Positions 7,845 through 17,227 of a DNA stretch of 26,031 nt are shown here, piece by piece (position 1 is the stretch's first letter; the number at the start of each line of letters is the position of its first letter). The DNA comes from a virus. Where the stretch lies: positions 1 to 26,031 of the IMG/VR virus record IMGVR_UViG_3300040815_004009, one strand, 5' to 3'. The notes under the pieces were generated by a model. It was not told the origin of the DNA. It made no database searches and saw nothing but the letters and a program-made list of their open reading frames with translations. The translations under genes and the position numbers were made by a program.

Positions 7845-10800
7845 TTAAATTTCTGCACCAGAATTTGTAACAACAAAATCTAAAGCAACAAACTCAACTG
7901 TTCTTGTAGGTTGAAGATATATTTTGCCTCTTATTGTATTATTTTCAATATCAGCTTGTGTTGTTGTAGTAGAATCAATTACCACCTTATATCTTGAAAC
8001 ACCATTTCTTTCTTGAACATTTTGAAGAACCGGCTCAACTAAAGCACTAAATTTACTCAATGTTGATTCTCTATTCGGTTCAAACAAGAGAGAATTAGCA
8101 ATAGTTCTAATTGATCTTCTAACACTTATAAGTAATCTTCTAACATTAACTCTGTCCAATGCAGAATCATTCGAGAGTAATGTTTTTTGTCCCCATATAA
8201 TAACATTAGTACCGGGAAAAGAAGTAATCGGATTAATATCTGCATCATACAAATTATCAAGGTTTGATCGATTTAATTTAACCGATGTTGTTTCCACAGC
8301 ATTTAAAGCACCTCTACTTTTTCCAGCGGGGGCGTTCCATGGCGCTGATACTTTGTCATTGAATGAATAACCTCCTAATACTGCGACTGACGGAGGAACA
8401 CTTACAAATGTATTTGTACCAGGATCTGTTATGGTAACGTCAGGGAAATATGCAGCTGCAAAAGATGTATTAAGATTTCTATCTTTAAAGCTGTTAATTG
8501 TATTTTTAACGTGAGGTGTTTGAACTGAAGATGTAATCACAGAGTTAACCTGATCTCTTTCTTCAATGTCAATTAAGTATAAACAATCAAATCTATTTTC
8601 AACAGCTGAAATTGCATAATCTGTAATAACAGAATTTCTAATTCCTGGTATTGCTAATAATTGAATATTTGTATCTGAAGTTGAACCCATAATATCAACT
8701 GCTTTTCTATATGCTGCAATTGTAGGTCCTGAAGTTCCACCTTGATTTGCTGAATCATCAATTTCATATTTAGCTGCATTATTTGATAAGTTAGCTTTTT
8801 CTTGATTGAATATATTAACTCCATCAAAACCACCTTGTGCAAAGAATGTAAACTTAGCAAACTTTCTATTTGCTACTACGTCTAAATCTTCTACCTTGAA
8901 TGCACGAGTTTTATTAGCAGCATTGACAGCGATCACACCATTTCTTACATAAGAAGCACTAACCCAATATTCAGAATCAGCAGCTGTTTGTGTTGCATCT
9001 GAATTAGAACCGGTTCTAACTTGAATATTTTCCAAACTAAACTTATTGTAATTAAATAAGTCTGCGTCTAAAACAGAACCGTTAACATTAGCAGCGCCTT
9101 CATTATCACCTACAAAAACTGCAGTTGTATCTTTTCGATGCGTTGGAAAATGTACCTGATAATTTTGTGTGACGGGAGTTAAAGAAGCTAATGCGTCATT
9201 AGTTGTAATTAAGTTAGGTTGTGTTGCATTAATTTTTAATGTTGATTGAGCACCCCAGAAAAGATTTGAATTAACCTTTTTGTTGATTCCGGTACCTAAA
9301 GTTATATTTTCTCGATAAGGTACAGGAGGCTCAATAATTCTTTGTAATAGATCAGTTGAAGAATAAAGACCATCAGATTCACCAGACAATAAAGAACCTG
9401 ACGTTACTAAGTGTTTTGGTCCTCGATAACCAACAGGTAAAGATTCATCAGGAATATTTCTATTAGCAACGTCTGGGTGAATTTGTACTCTTATGTATCT
9501 AGAAAGAACTGGATGTGTTCCTTCAACAACGATTTTTTGAGAATCTAAAGAAGTATCAAAATCAAATTTTGCGTATTGATCACCAATTCTTCTACCGATG
9601 TAATTAACTGAATCCGGATTTAGATCTAATCCTCTAAATGATTCTAAAACTACTTGTTCGTCATCATTATCTCCGCCTTTTCTGACCAAGAGATCAAATT
9701 TACCAAATTTATTAACATTTGAAGTTGATCTAACAATATTTGTAATTGAAAATTTAAAATCATCAGCAAATCCTGCACCTGCACTTAAAGCAACAATTTT
9801 AAATAGATTATAAGGACGATTACCGAATTTCTGTGATAATACATATGGAGTTTCAGCATGAGAGAATCTATCTTGAAAATCTTCATAATCAGGTATGCTT
9901 CCATCTGTTGCTGCAGCTCTTCCTAAAGAAGATGACAACAAAAATGCGATATCTTCATGATTACCAAGCGCTGATCCTTTTGAAAAATGCCCTGCAGTAA
10001 CGACTCCTGATCCTGTAATCGTTGCAACATTACCATGAAGTGGATAGTGATTATAAAGTAAATGTCCTGCTTCTTCAAGTTTTAAAGGATCAGTATTTAA
10101 AACACGTGTTAGATAGTTAGGTGCAATAGGATCAAAAGATGCAGTCAAAACATTAGGATATGCTGACGTATTTTTATGACCATTTAAAAGCATGACAAAT
10201 TCTTCTTTTCCAGATCTTAAATCAATAGACCCGGTTAAAGAACCTTCTCTTCCCATGAGGACGCCAGCCGCAGATGCTGCTGTATCTGAAGTACCTGGTG
10301 CATCAGAACCATTTGCTGCTGAATTTCCACTAAGATGAAGAATAACGCCGCTTGGAGCAAGAAGAACACCACGAAGAATAGGAGCAGCTGCATTAGATCC
10401 GGCTGTTTGTATTCCAGCATCTGAAAATATTGTTGAACCATTTGATTCTGACATAAAGCAGCCTAAGAAGTAAGTTCTGCCTTTTACTGCTCCTGCACCT
10501 GAATTTGCATAAGGGTTGTCTTGAAGCAACCCGTTATTTTGTACGTTTCTGTCTCCTACGAAGTATCCTGCATTTGTTACGATACCTGTTGTGGTATTTC
10601 TTTGTTGACCATTTCCTGCGCCTAAAACTCTAACGAAAGTGGCAGAACCTGCATTTTTAAGCCATTCATTAACTGCTAAAGGGCCAAATTTAGCACCGTC
10701 AGTTGCACCAAAAAGAGTTGTAAAATCATTAAAGTTTCCAACAGTTATGGGTACAAAAGCAGGTCCTTGATTAGCTGTTCCAATTACACCTGCAGGTACT

Positions 10801-10883
10801 CCAGAAGGTGAGGAAACAGAAGGTTGGGATAAATCTATTTCTCTTGTGCTAACGCCTGCTGATTTAAATGTTAACTCTGCCAT
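7845..10883 (-). CDS. 18: Tail sheath protein A (T4 gp18-like), 1012 aa
   Basis: The N-terminus FKSAGVSTREIDL, followed by GVPAGVIGTANQGPAFVP, then FGPLAVNEWLKNAG and FVRVLGAG, is the typical beginning of contractile phage sheath proteins. The C-terminus has the conserved core: GYSFNDKVSAPWNAPAGKSR, LYDADINPI, IIWGQKTLLSNDSALDRVNV, RRLLISVRRSIR, TTQADIENNTIRGKIYLQPT and VEFVALDFVVTNSG. The conserved C-terminal domain contacts the tail tube and links neighbouring subunits. With 1012 residues it is much larger than T4 gp18 (659); residues ~110-680 hold the variable surface-exposed insertions. It is a clear paralogue of the gene upstream at 10918, with near-identical ends and divergent middles. 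The start has GGAG about 9 nt upstream. Confidence 0.94.
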   Translation of the reverse strand: MAELTFKSAGVSTREIDLSQPSVSSPSGVPAGVIGTANQGPAFVPITVGNFNDFTTLFGATDGAKFGPLAVNEWLKNAGSATFVRVLGAGNGQQRNTTTGIVTNAGYFVGDRNVQNNGLLQDNPYANSGAGAVKGRTYFLGCFMSESNGSTIFSDAGIQTAGSNAAAPILRGVLLAPSGVILHLSGNSAANGSDAPGTSDTAASAAGVLMGREGSLTGSIDLRSGKEEFVMLLNGHKNTSAYPNVLTASFDPIAPNYLTRVLNTDPLKLEEAGHLLYNHYPLHGNVATITGSGVVTAGHFSKGSALGNHEDIAFLLSSSLGRAAATDGSIPDYEDFQDRFSHAETPYVLSQKFGNRPYNLFKIVALSAGAGFADDFKFSITNIVRSTSNVNKFGKFDLLVRKGGDNDDEQVVLESFRGLDLNPDSVNYIGRRIGDQYAKFDFDTSLDSQKIVVEGTHPVLSRYIRVQIHPDVANRNIPDESLPVGYRGPKHLVTSGSLLSGESDGLYSSTDLLQRIIEPPVPYRENITLGTGINKKVNSNLFWGAQSTLKINATQPNLITTNDALASLTPVTQNYQVHFPTHRKDTTAVFVGDNEGAANVNGSVLDADLFNYNKFSLENIQVRTGSNSDATQTAADSEYWVSASYVRNGVIAVNAANKTRAFKVEDLDVVANRKFAKFTFFAQGGFDGVNIFNQEKANLSNNAAKYEIDDSANQGGTSGPTIAAYRKAVDIMGSTSDTNIQLLAIPGIRNSVITDYAISAVENRFDCLYLIDIEERDQVNSVITSSVQTPHVKNTINSFKDRNLNTSFAAAYFPDVTITDPGTNTFVSVPPSVAVLGGYSFNDKVSAPWNAPAGKSRGALNAVETTSVKLNRSNLDNLYDADINPITSFPGTNVIIWGQKTLLSNDSALDRVNVRRLLISVRRSIRTIANSLLFEPNRESTLSKFSALVEPVLQNVQERNGVSRYKVVIDSTTTTQADIENNTIRGKIYLQPTRTVEFVALDFVVTNSGAEI

Positions 10884-10910
10884 TTATTATCTCCATGATT
10901 CATATTCATA

Positions 10911-10916
10911 ATTATA
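10911..10916 (-). promoter_or_regulatory. Candidate -10 element upstream of sheath A
   Basis: A TATAAT hexamer on the minus strand lies 27 nt before the sheath A start, immediately after the stop of sheath B. No good -35 is visible. In AT-rich DNA this can occur by chance, so support is weak; the same hexamer occurs before sheath B. Confidence 0.25.
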
Positions 10917-10917
10917 T

Positions 10918-13900
10918 CTATTCAAAACTTACACCTGAATTTGTTATAATAAAGTCTAGTGCAATGAACTCAACCGCTCTTGTTGGAACCAAAACAATTC
11001 TTCCGTTTAGTTTATTTTGCTCAATATCAGCCTGAGTATTATTTGTATCATTCATTATAACTCTAAATTGTTCAATTCCTTGCTGGGACTGAATTAATGC
11101 AAGTTGTGGTGTCACCACCGATACAAAGCCATCTCTAGTAGCTTTTACATTTTGTTCGAAAATAATATTGTTTGCTGCATTTGAAACAATTCTCTTGACT
11201 TCCAATAACATTCTTCTTACATTAACTCGATCTAATGCTGATCTGCTTTTTTGTAGTGTTTTTTGTCCAAAAATTACAAAGTCATTAATATTGAAATTAG
11301 CAATTGGATTAATTCTAGATTCATAAAGTAAATTACGATCCTCAGTATTTAATCTTACTTTTGTATTAATAACGTTTTCTAAGCCACCTCGATTAAAACC
11401 AGCTGGTGCAAACCAAGGAAATGAAACTGCATCATTATATCCTAAAGCGCCTAACGCCGCAATAGAAGCAGGTAAATTAACTGTACCTCCATCTTCTTGT
11501 GCATATAGTTTAATAATGTCAGGAAAATATGTTGCAACATAGTTGTTATCAATATTTCTTCCTTCAAATTGCTCAATCGTCTTTCTAACGCTAGGTCTAT
11601 TTGTAGAATCATCATAAAGACGACTAGTACTAGAATCATAGTTTGCAATATCCATTAAATAAATTGCTTTGCTATACTCTTTAACTTTGTCAATTGCATA
11701 ATCTGTTACGTTTGAGTCTCTAATACCTGGAACAGATACAATATTAACTCTTGATTCTAATTCATCAGTTATTATTTTAATACCTGCACGATACGAGTTA
11801 ACTGCGTTATTCTCAGTGCCAGCGCCAGGTGAAGAAACAGATTTTAAATTTTGATATCCTAATGCGTCTCCAGCTGCTTTTCCTCCTGCATCTTGTGAAC
11901 TTGCTTTATCATTGATATAACGTTGGTCTTTATCAAGAATATTCACACCATCAAAACCACCAAAAAGAATATTTGTAAACTTAAGGTAATTAGTGAATTG
12001 ATTAAACTTAGTAGCTGAATTACTAGCTGCTAGAGATGCGAGAGTTAAACGACGTGTGTATGTTCCTTTATCATTAATGGTATAATTAGGAGATACAATA
12101 GACGCATTTCTGATGTAAGCAGCTTCTCTGATGTGTGAGTCTATAGTTCCTGTAATTTCAGTTGAAATAGCAGTTTCAAGAGTATCGGTTGCATCGCTTT
12201 GATTATTTAAAGCAACTTTTGCTAATGTAAACTTATTATTGTGAAATTCATCTGCTGCCGAACCAGTGACTAAAGCATCTAGTTTTGCAATCCCTAACAT
12301 TTTACTATAGGAATCGATCAGTTCGTTTCTTAAATCTGATGCCGCATTTGATCTTAATAAAGGATCTGTCGTTTTGCTTAATACAGGAACTCGCGAATTT
12401 TTAATACCCCAATAAATTCTGGAATCAGCTAATTCCAAGTCGCCAGGGAAACCTGTAAATGTAGATGTAGAATTAGCTTTATTTCTTGTTGCTTTAAATG
12501 TAAATGGAACTGGAGGTACAATTGCATATTCTAAAAAGTTATTACTCATTGTTCCAGCTGCAAAACTTAATCTTTTTTGATCTGCGCCTAAAGCTAAAGT
12601 TGTTGTAGAATCAGTTAATGTATCAGACGTTTTTAATGCAGGCAATCCTCTGAATCCGAAAGGTATTGCATCTTGAGGAATTTTTGCATCTTCAACATCA
12701 GCTGACATGATAATTCTTACATAATTTGATTGATTGCGTCTTTTTCCTGATACATTAATTCTTTGCTCAGACTCAGACTCAGCATCAAAATTGTAGTATT
12801 CTTTAAGATCACCAATTTTGTTAGCAATATAGTTTTCATCACCAGGATTTAAGGTACATTGAGGATATCTTTCTAATACAACAGGATCTAAATCTGAATC
12901 ATAATAATCTCTTACTTCAACTGTAAAGCTTCCGTATGGATCATTTGAGTCTGTTGATCTTTTTATATTTGATATCGATATTTTAACTCTTTGATTTCCT
13001 GCTTCGCCATCGTCTAAAGCTTCGAAATAAAATAAATCATATTCTTTATCACCATAAGGTTGAGATATAAAATATGTCGACTTAGCAGTTTGATATCTTG
13101 TATTAAAGGAACCAAATATTTCTCTAAAGTATAATGACGTATCTCCAGAAGTTGATGATGTATTTTGAGATCCGGATACCACAGCAACAACATCATTTGT
13201 GCCGTCTTTTTTAATTTTAGCAATTTCAGATTCCATTGGGAAATCTGCATAAAGAAGATGTTGTTCGTCTTGAAAACGGTCTGGATTCTTGTTAAATATT
13301 TTACCAACATAATGTACACTGTTAGGATCTAAAGAAGCAGTGTAAATTCGAATACCAGCTTTACCTTCATCGTTACCAAATGTAGTCCCTAATGCAGATG
13401 AAAGAACTAATTTGAACATACCTTCTTCAGGGGTCCCGTCATAAGATCTAATATGTGCGGAATCATTTGCAGTTTTTCCTCCCGCAGGATAAAACTCATT
13501 TTCATCCATTACTTCTAATCTAGCACCGGATGCTAATAAAAACATCGAACGAATTAATTGAACGTCAGTTTGACTTTTTGATTGATTATCAGTAAAGATA
13601 GGATAACCAGCTGCTTCAGCTGAATCAACTTGATGAATACCAGCAAGAAATTGTACAGCACCAACATCTCTTACTTCTCCGCTTGGAGCAACTGTAGGTA
13701 ATGACCCGCTTAATCGAAAACCTGCATTTTTTACTGTTCCTTTTGCCGCTGTATTTTGTATATCTGTAATTGTTAAATTTGCACCTGCACCTAATACTCT
13801 AACATAAGTCAGTGCACTTTGGTTTTTTAAGAATGCTTCTGCAGCATAAGGACCAAATCTTTCTGCTGATAATTTTCCGAACTTATTTTTAAACTCATTT

Positions 13901-14049
13901 ATAGACCCAACTGTTTTTGGAACAAATGCTGGTCCTTTCTCAGCGGTTCCTACAACACCAGCTGGAGTCCCAGAAACACTAGTTGTTCTCTCAGTTAAGT
14001 CTATTTCTCTTTCAAATACTCCGGGGGATCTAAAGGTTCTCTCTGCCAT
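10918..14049 (-). CDS. 18: Tail sheath protein B (T4 gp18-like), 1043 aa
   Basis: This second sheath gene begins with FRSPGVFEREIDLTER and GTPAGVVGTAEKGPAFVP, then FGPYAAEAFLKNQ and YVRVLGAG. It ends with the conserved core: GYNDAVSFPWFAPAGFNRGG, LYESRINPI, FVIFGQKTLQKSRSALDRVN, RRMLLEVKR, NTQADIEQNKLNGRIVLVPT and VEFIALDFIITNSGVSFE. It shares these end segments closely with the 1012-residue gene downstream but differs in the central insertions (~110-730). Both copies appear intact and under coding constraint. The sheath contracts on infection; two types could form a mixed sheath or one could occupy a special ring position near the neck or baseplate. AGGAG lies 8-9 nt before the ATG. It follows the gp15-like gene, so the order is tail terminator, sheath, sheath, tube. 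Confidence 0.94.
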   Translation of the reverse strand: MAERTFRSPGVFEREIDLTERTTSVSGTPAGVVGTAEKGPAFVPKTVGSINEFKNKFGKLSAERFGPYAAEAFLKNQSALTYVRVLGAGANLTITDIQNTAAKGTVKNAGFRLSGSLPTVAPSGEVRDVGAVQFLAGIHQVDSAEAAGYPIFTDNQSKSQTDVQLIRSMFLLASGARLEVMDENEFYPAGGKTANDSAHIRSYDGTPEEGMFKLVLSSALGTTFGNDEGKAGIRIYTASLDPNSVHYVGKIFNKNPDRFQDEQHLLYADFPMESEIAKIKKDGTNDVVAVVSGSQNTSSTSGDTSLYFREIFGSFNTRYQTAKSTYFISQPYGDKEYDLFYFEALDDGEAGNQRVKISISNIKRSTDSNDPYGSFTVEVRDYYDSDLDPVVLERYPQCTLNPGDENYIANKIGDLKEYYNFDAESESEQRINVSGKRRNQSNYVRIIMSADVEDAKIPQDAIPFGFRGLPALKTSDTLTDSTTTLALGADQKRLSFAAGTMSNNFLEYAIVPPVPFTFKATRNKANSTSTFTGFPGDLELADSRIYWGIKNSRVPVLSKTTDPLLRSNAASDLRNELIDSYSKMLGIAKLDALVTGSAADEFHNNKFTLAKVALNNQSDATDTLETAISTEITGTIDSHIREAAYIRNASIVSPNYTINDKGTYTRRLTLASLAASNSATKFNQFTNYLKFTNILFGGFDGVNILDKDQRYINDKASSQDAGGKAAGDALGYQNLKSVSSPGAGTENNAVNSYRAGIKIITDELESRVNIVSVPGIRDSNVTDYAIDKVKEYSKAIYLMDIANYDSSTSRLYDDSTNRPSVRKTIEQFEGRNIDNNYVATYFPDIIKLYAQEDGGTVNLPASIAALGALGYNDAVSFPWFAPAGFNRGGLENVINTKVRLNTEDRNLLYESRINPIANFNINDFVIFGQKTLQKSRSALDRVNVRRMLLEVKRIVSNAANNIIFEQNVKATRDGFVSVVTPQLALIQSQQGIEQFRVIMNDTNNTQADIEQNKLNGRIVLVPTRAVEFIALDFIITNSGVSFE

Positions 14050-14071
14050 ATTAAAAACTCCTAAAATTCAT

Positions 14072-14077
14072 ATTATA
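14072..14077 (-). promoter_or_regulatory. Candidate -10 element upstream of sheath B
   Basis: A TATAAT hexamer on the minus strand lies 22 nt before the sheath B start in the 52-nt gap after the gp15-like gene. A convincing -35 is not seen. A separate promoter for sheath genes would be sensible, but the motif is short and the region AT-rich. Confidence 0.25.
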
Positions 14078-14101
14078 ACTATCAACTAAAAAACGAAAAG
14101 A

Positions 14102-15292
14102 CTATTCATATTGTCTATCTATTTCCTTTATTACTAAAGGGGAAATAACAGACTCACCTGTTCTCCTATTGTTAGATATAACTTTTGATAATTTTCTTTC
14201 CTTGTCTCCAGTAAAAGGATTTTCAACAAAATATTCAACAGATTCCGATGATTCTCCTTTAACTGGCCCTTTTAACTCATTAATATTTTTGATGTCGCTT
14301 AAAATAAATTTATTTTTATCTTCTCTATTTTGAACATTAACAATATTGCTTTCTTTTGAAAACTCTTTATAACCAAAATCTATCTTAGGAGCTGAAAAAT
14401 AAGACCTAAGATTATTTGGTACTCCTTTTATAGATTTAGGATTTAGCATATAACCATTAACTGTTATTTGAGTTTTATACTTGATTATTCTTTCTTCACC
14501 TGCAAAAGAACTAAAATTAGAGTCTAAAACAATATTATCGGAAAAGAAAGCAACCATTTCAAAACCATCATCAGTTTTAATAGGTATCTCATGTCCTTGC
14601 CCGCGATAGTTAATAAAAATATTTTGAATAACTTGATTCATTTGAGTCATATATTGACACCAAAAAGTAACGTCATATTGAATTGCTACAAATTTAGGAT
14701 AAGGTATTTCAATAATTTCAAATATGTTATCACCAAGATTATCTTCTAAATTTATATTCTTTTGTATATAACCATTTGCTTTATTTCTTCTAGACGCCAC
14801 TGTACCAGGTTTTGCTGTAAATCCAGGATAAATTAAACTGCCTCCAAAATTTTTCTTTGCAGACACATTATCTTGATTTTTTAATCCTGCTTTATTAATA
14901 ATATTTTGATAATTTCTATCGCTTTTTGCCAATTTTCTTTTAATATAATAACCTGGCTGATCACCGAATGCAATTGCTGTTCCTTTTCCGTGCTGATTAT
15001 GTGAAGTATCAATCGTACCTCTTTCAACAGCAATAATAGGAAGAATAATTGCATCATTTCTATCTCTAATCGGATCTTTTCTTCTTGTTAATGCAAATCT
15101 TTCACCAGATGAAAAAATAACAGGTATCTTTTTTGATTTTCCACTTTGTTCTACTTCAAATCTAAGTTGCTTGTCGAATAAATTAAAAACAGCGCGATCA
15201 ATATCTTCGATTTCAATTGATGGAAAATCAAAACCGTCAGGTGTGTTAGTTCCATCAAAGTTAGTAAACGTTTGTTCACCTTTTTTTGTCAT
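14102..15292 (-). CDS. Putative tail terminator / sheath stabiliser (T4 gp15-like)
   Basis: A 396-residue protein. Its N-terminal segment GFDFPSIEIEDIDRAVFNLF and the following PVIFSSGERFALTRR are typical of a myovirus tail-completion protein, as is the centre: PYPKFVAIQYDVTFWCQYMT and QMNQVIQNIF (~205-230), then GFEMVAFF, and GEERIIKYKTQITVNGYML (~275-295). T4 gp15 (272 residues) caps the tail, stabilises the sheath and provides the surface for head joining. This protein is longer, with a ~100-residue charged C-terminal extension. Context supports the call: gp13- and gp14-like neck genes lie upstream and the sheath genes downstream. Its ATG lies on the stop of the gp14-like gene (1-nt overlap at 15292). 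The name is inferred from pattern and position; an alternative is another neck or tail terminator (gp3-like). Confidence 0.68.
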   Translation of the reverse strand: MTKKGEQTFTNFDGTNTPDGFDFPSIEIEDIDRAVFNLFDKQLRFEVEQSGKSKKIPVIFSSGERFALTRRKDPIRDRNDAIILPIIAVERGTIDTSHNQHGKGTAIAFGDQPGYYIKRKLAKSDRNYQNIINKAGLKNQDNVSAKKNFGGSLIYPGFTAKPGTVASRRNKANGYIQKNINLEDNLGDNIFEIIEIPYPKFVAIQYDVTFWCQYMTQMNQVIQNIFINYRGQGHEIPIKTDDGFEMVAFFSDNIVLDSNFSSFAGEERIIKYKTQITVNGYMLNPKSIKGVPNNLRSYFSAPKIDFGYKEFSKESNIVNVQNREDKNKFILSDIKNINELKGPVKGESSESVEYFVENPFTGDKERKLSKVISNNRRTGESVISPLVIKEIDRQYE

Positions 15293-15960
15293 TATTCATC
15301 TCCATAAAAAGAAGAAGCGCCTCTTGAAGTATCATCACCTTTCTCAGAAACTTCTTTTGGTCCTGATATTGGAGCTTCTAAAACACCATTCTTTTGTAAA
15401 TCTCTAACATCTGCTGTTTCACCTAATCTATTATTTTCAAATCCTCTTTGTTGGACAAATGTATCTTGAATAGCATCATCATCTGAGTAAGTATCTGATG
15501 TAGGTCCAAATACCTTTGATAAGAATTGTCCTTTTCTTGACTGTTTTCCTGTTATTGTAATAAATCTACCGTGTTCTATTTGCCCCATAATAACTTCAGA
15601 TGCCGGTGCTTGAATTACTTCGAAAAATACTGACCCATATGAGAAAAAGTCTCCTTCTAATATTTCAATATTTTTATCTAATAAATCTTTGGACTGAATA
15701 TATGCTTCTACCGTGAAGTATTTTTCAAAACCGAATTGATTTGCTCTAATTTCAGGAGCTGTGTATTTTACTAGGCATTCTATTTCTATTGGGCTGTCAA
15801 ATATTTTTTCTGGTGATTCTTCATAAATGTCATGAACATTTGATTTGATTTCACTAATTGGGAAATAATATATTTTTTGGCCAATAACATCTTTAACGAC
15901 TTCTTTCGCAACATCATTGATAAAATTTATTTCTCTTTGTGTAATAAAAAGTCTTCCCAT
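15292..15960 (-). CDS. Putative neck / head closure protein (T4 gp14-like)
   Basis: A 222-residue protein beginning MGRLFITQREINFINDVAKE and VVKDVIGQKIYYFPI, then a strand-rich core with IYEESPEKIFDSPIEIECLV, FGFEKYFTVEAYI, EGDFFSYGSVFFEV and GRFITITGK. This 'KE...FI...KEV...IGQ..YY...IYEEA..K.F..PI.I' arrangement, with a GDFF...FEV strand pair, is what I recall for gp14-like neck proteins of T4-related phages, which close the filled head at the portal and join it to the tail. The C-terminal ~70 residues are polar and probably disordered. It lies 11 nt after the gp13-like gene and abuts the gp15-like gene. Weak spot: gp14 sequences vary greatly, so the name rests partly on gene order. Confidence 0.65.
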   Translation of the reverse strand: MGRLFITQREINFINDVAKEVVKDVIGQKIYYFPISEIKSNVHDIYEESPEKIFDSPIEIECLVKYTAPEIRANQFGFEKYFTVEAYIQSKDLLDKNIEILEGDFFSYGSVFFEVIQAPASEVIMGQIEHGRFITITGKQSRKGQFLSKVFGPTSDTYSDDDAIQDTFVQQRGFENNRLGETADVRDLQKNGVLEAPISGPKEVSEKGDDTSRGASSFYGDE

Positions 15961-15971
15961 TTTTATTTCCT

Positions 15972-17129
15972 TTATTTAATTGTGATTGCATAACCATTTG
16001 GAACAGGAACATATCTCAACTGTTTTTGAACGTTTTCTGCTCTAGTTGCTTGCAACTCAGCTAACTTATCATAAGTCATTGTATCTAACATTTCTTTTAA
16101 AGTCGTTACTAATTTTTCCTTATCTGACCTACCGTTAGATATCATATCACTGCTATTTAACGTAACAGAATCACCAGGAACCGGGATGCTTCCAAATTTA
16201 CCTCTAATATATCCTAATAGTTCCATTGATATTGCTAATGTATATTGTCTAATCCATTGACGTCCTATTGAATTAATATTAGAATAAGGAATATTGCCAA
16301 ACGGAATATTGCTCATATTTGACACACCATAAATTGATGGGTCTGAATATGCAGGGGAATTAGGATCTGGATATTGTCTAACATTTACCCATAATTGTTT
16401 TGTATCTGTTGTGGGAATTGGAAATATTCTAATTTTAGTTCCTGACACCTTATAACTATAATTTGATCTTCTTACTCTATTTGAAAGGTCTAGCTGACCT
16501 GCACGTAAAATATCTTCAAAGACAGGGAGTACATAAAATATAGTTTCAGGAGTAAATGATTCAAAACTGAATTCATTGTTTAGATAGTTTATTGCTGATG
16601 TAGTGTCAAAAAATCTATATGCAGCTTGAGGATTATAATGAAATACTTCAACAACCCTAAGTTTTCCTTTTGTGTTGTCAAACAAAGCAGTACCTGAGGC
16701 ATCTTTTAGTTCTGTGTAAAGATCATAGTCCTGTCGGCCGCTCTCGAGGGTGATGGATCCACTCGAAAAATTGTAAGATCCTCCGATACCAGCCTCCATT
16801 GCGTAAGGTTCGGCGAACCGTGTTAAATATTCTAAGTTTTCTCGTGGAAATTTATTTTCACTTCCACTTAATGCACTCCCTGTGGGAAAACCTAAATAAT
16901 TAACCAGTTGAGATTTGGCCTGATACTGATTCAATATAGAACTGTATTCTAATACAGCTTCTTCAAAATTTGCAAATATTTGTTTTTTTGTTAATTCTAC
17001 TGATAATATGTCATCACCTAACCTTCTTTTGACAAAGGTATACATGTTATCAGCATCACCTTGAAAGTCTGATTCGTTATCGTAGACTCCAAAAGGAGTT
17101 GGATTTGATATTTGTGAAAATGTAGCCAT
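15972..17129 (-). CDS. Putative neck protein (T4 gp13-like)
   Basis: This 385-residue protein has an N-terminal helical part (FVKRRLGDDILSVELTKKQI, FANFEEAVLEYSS) like those of head-tail connector proteins. Its C-terminal third contains SIGRQWIRQYTLAISMELLG, YIRGKFGSIPVPGDSVTLNS, EKLVTTLKEMLDTM and RYVPVPNGYAI. The series 'QY.LA...E.LG.IR.KF..IP.PG..VTLN...L...G...KE.L...L...LD' is conserved in gp13-like neck proteins of T4-type phages; gp13 binds the portal with gp14 after packaging. T4 gp13 is 309 residues. The gene opens the tail/neck series, preceded by a 98-nt intergenic region with a possible promoter. The start has GAGG 6 nt upstream. The gp13 name is reasonable but not proven. Confidence 0.7.
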   Translation of the reverse strand: MATFSQISNPTPFGVYDNESDFQGDADNMYTFVKRRLGDDILSVELTKKQIFANFEEAVLEYSSILNQYQAKSQLVNYLGFPTGSALSGSENKFPRENLEYLTRFAEPYAMEAGIGGSYNFSSGSITLESGRQDYDLYTELKDASGTALFDNTKGKLRVVEVFHYNPQAAYRFFDTTSAINYLNNEFSFESFTPETIFYVLPVFEDILRAGQLDLSNRVRRSNYSYKVSGTKIRIFPIPTTDTKQLWVNVRQYPDPNSPAYSDPSIYGVSNMSNIPFGNIPYSNINSIGRQWIRQYTLAISMELLGYIRGKFGSIPVPGDSVTLNSSDMISNGRSDKEKLVTTLKEMLDTMTYDKLAELQATRAENVQKQLRYVPVPNGYAITIK

Positions 17130-17144
17130 TTAAACCTCGTTGAT

Positions 17145-17172
17145 ATAATACTATATATGACACATACAACAA
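17145..17172 (-). promoter_or_regulatory. Candidate promoter for the neck/tail block
   Basis: In the 98-nt gap between the acidic 220-residue gene and the gp13-like gene, the minus strand has TTGTTG, a 16-nt spacer, and TATTAT, followed by GAGG and ATG. This is a fair sigma70-like match (4/6 and 5/6). The position at the head of the structural gene block is suggestive, but phage late promoters may look different. Confidence 0.35.
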
Positions 17173-17227
17173 GACTTCACAACCAACTTAGCTCATTAAC
17201 ATATATTAACGAAAAACAGATTTATTT

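Noticed and set aside
8654-13319. Short minus-strand frames inside both sheath genes
   Set aside because: Out-of-frame readings within clearly conserved sheath sequence; composition rich in L, Q, M and I as expected from shifted codons.
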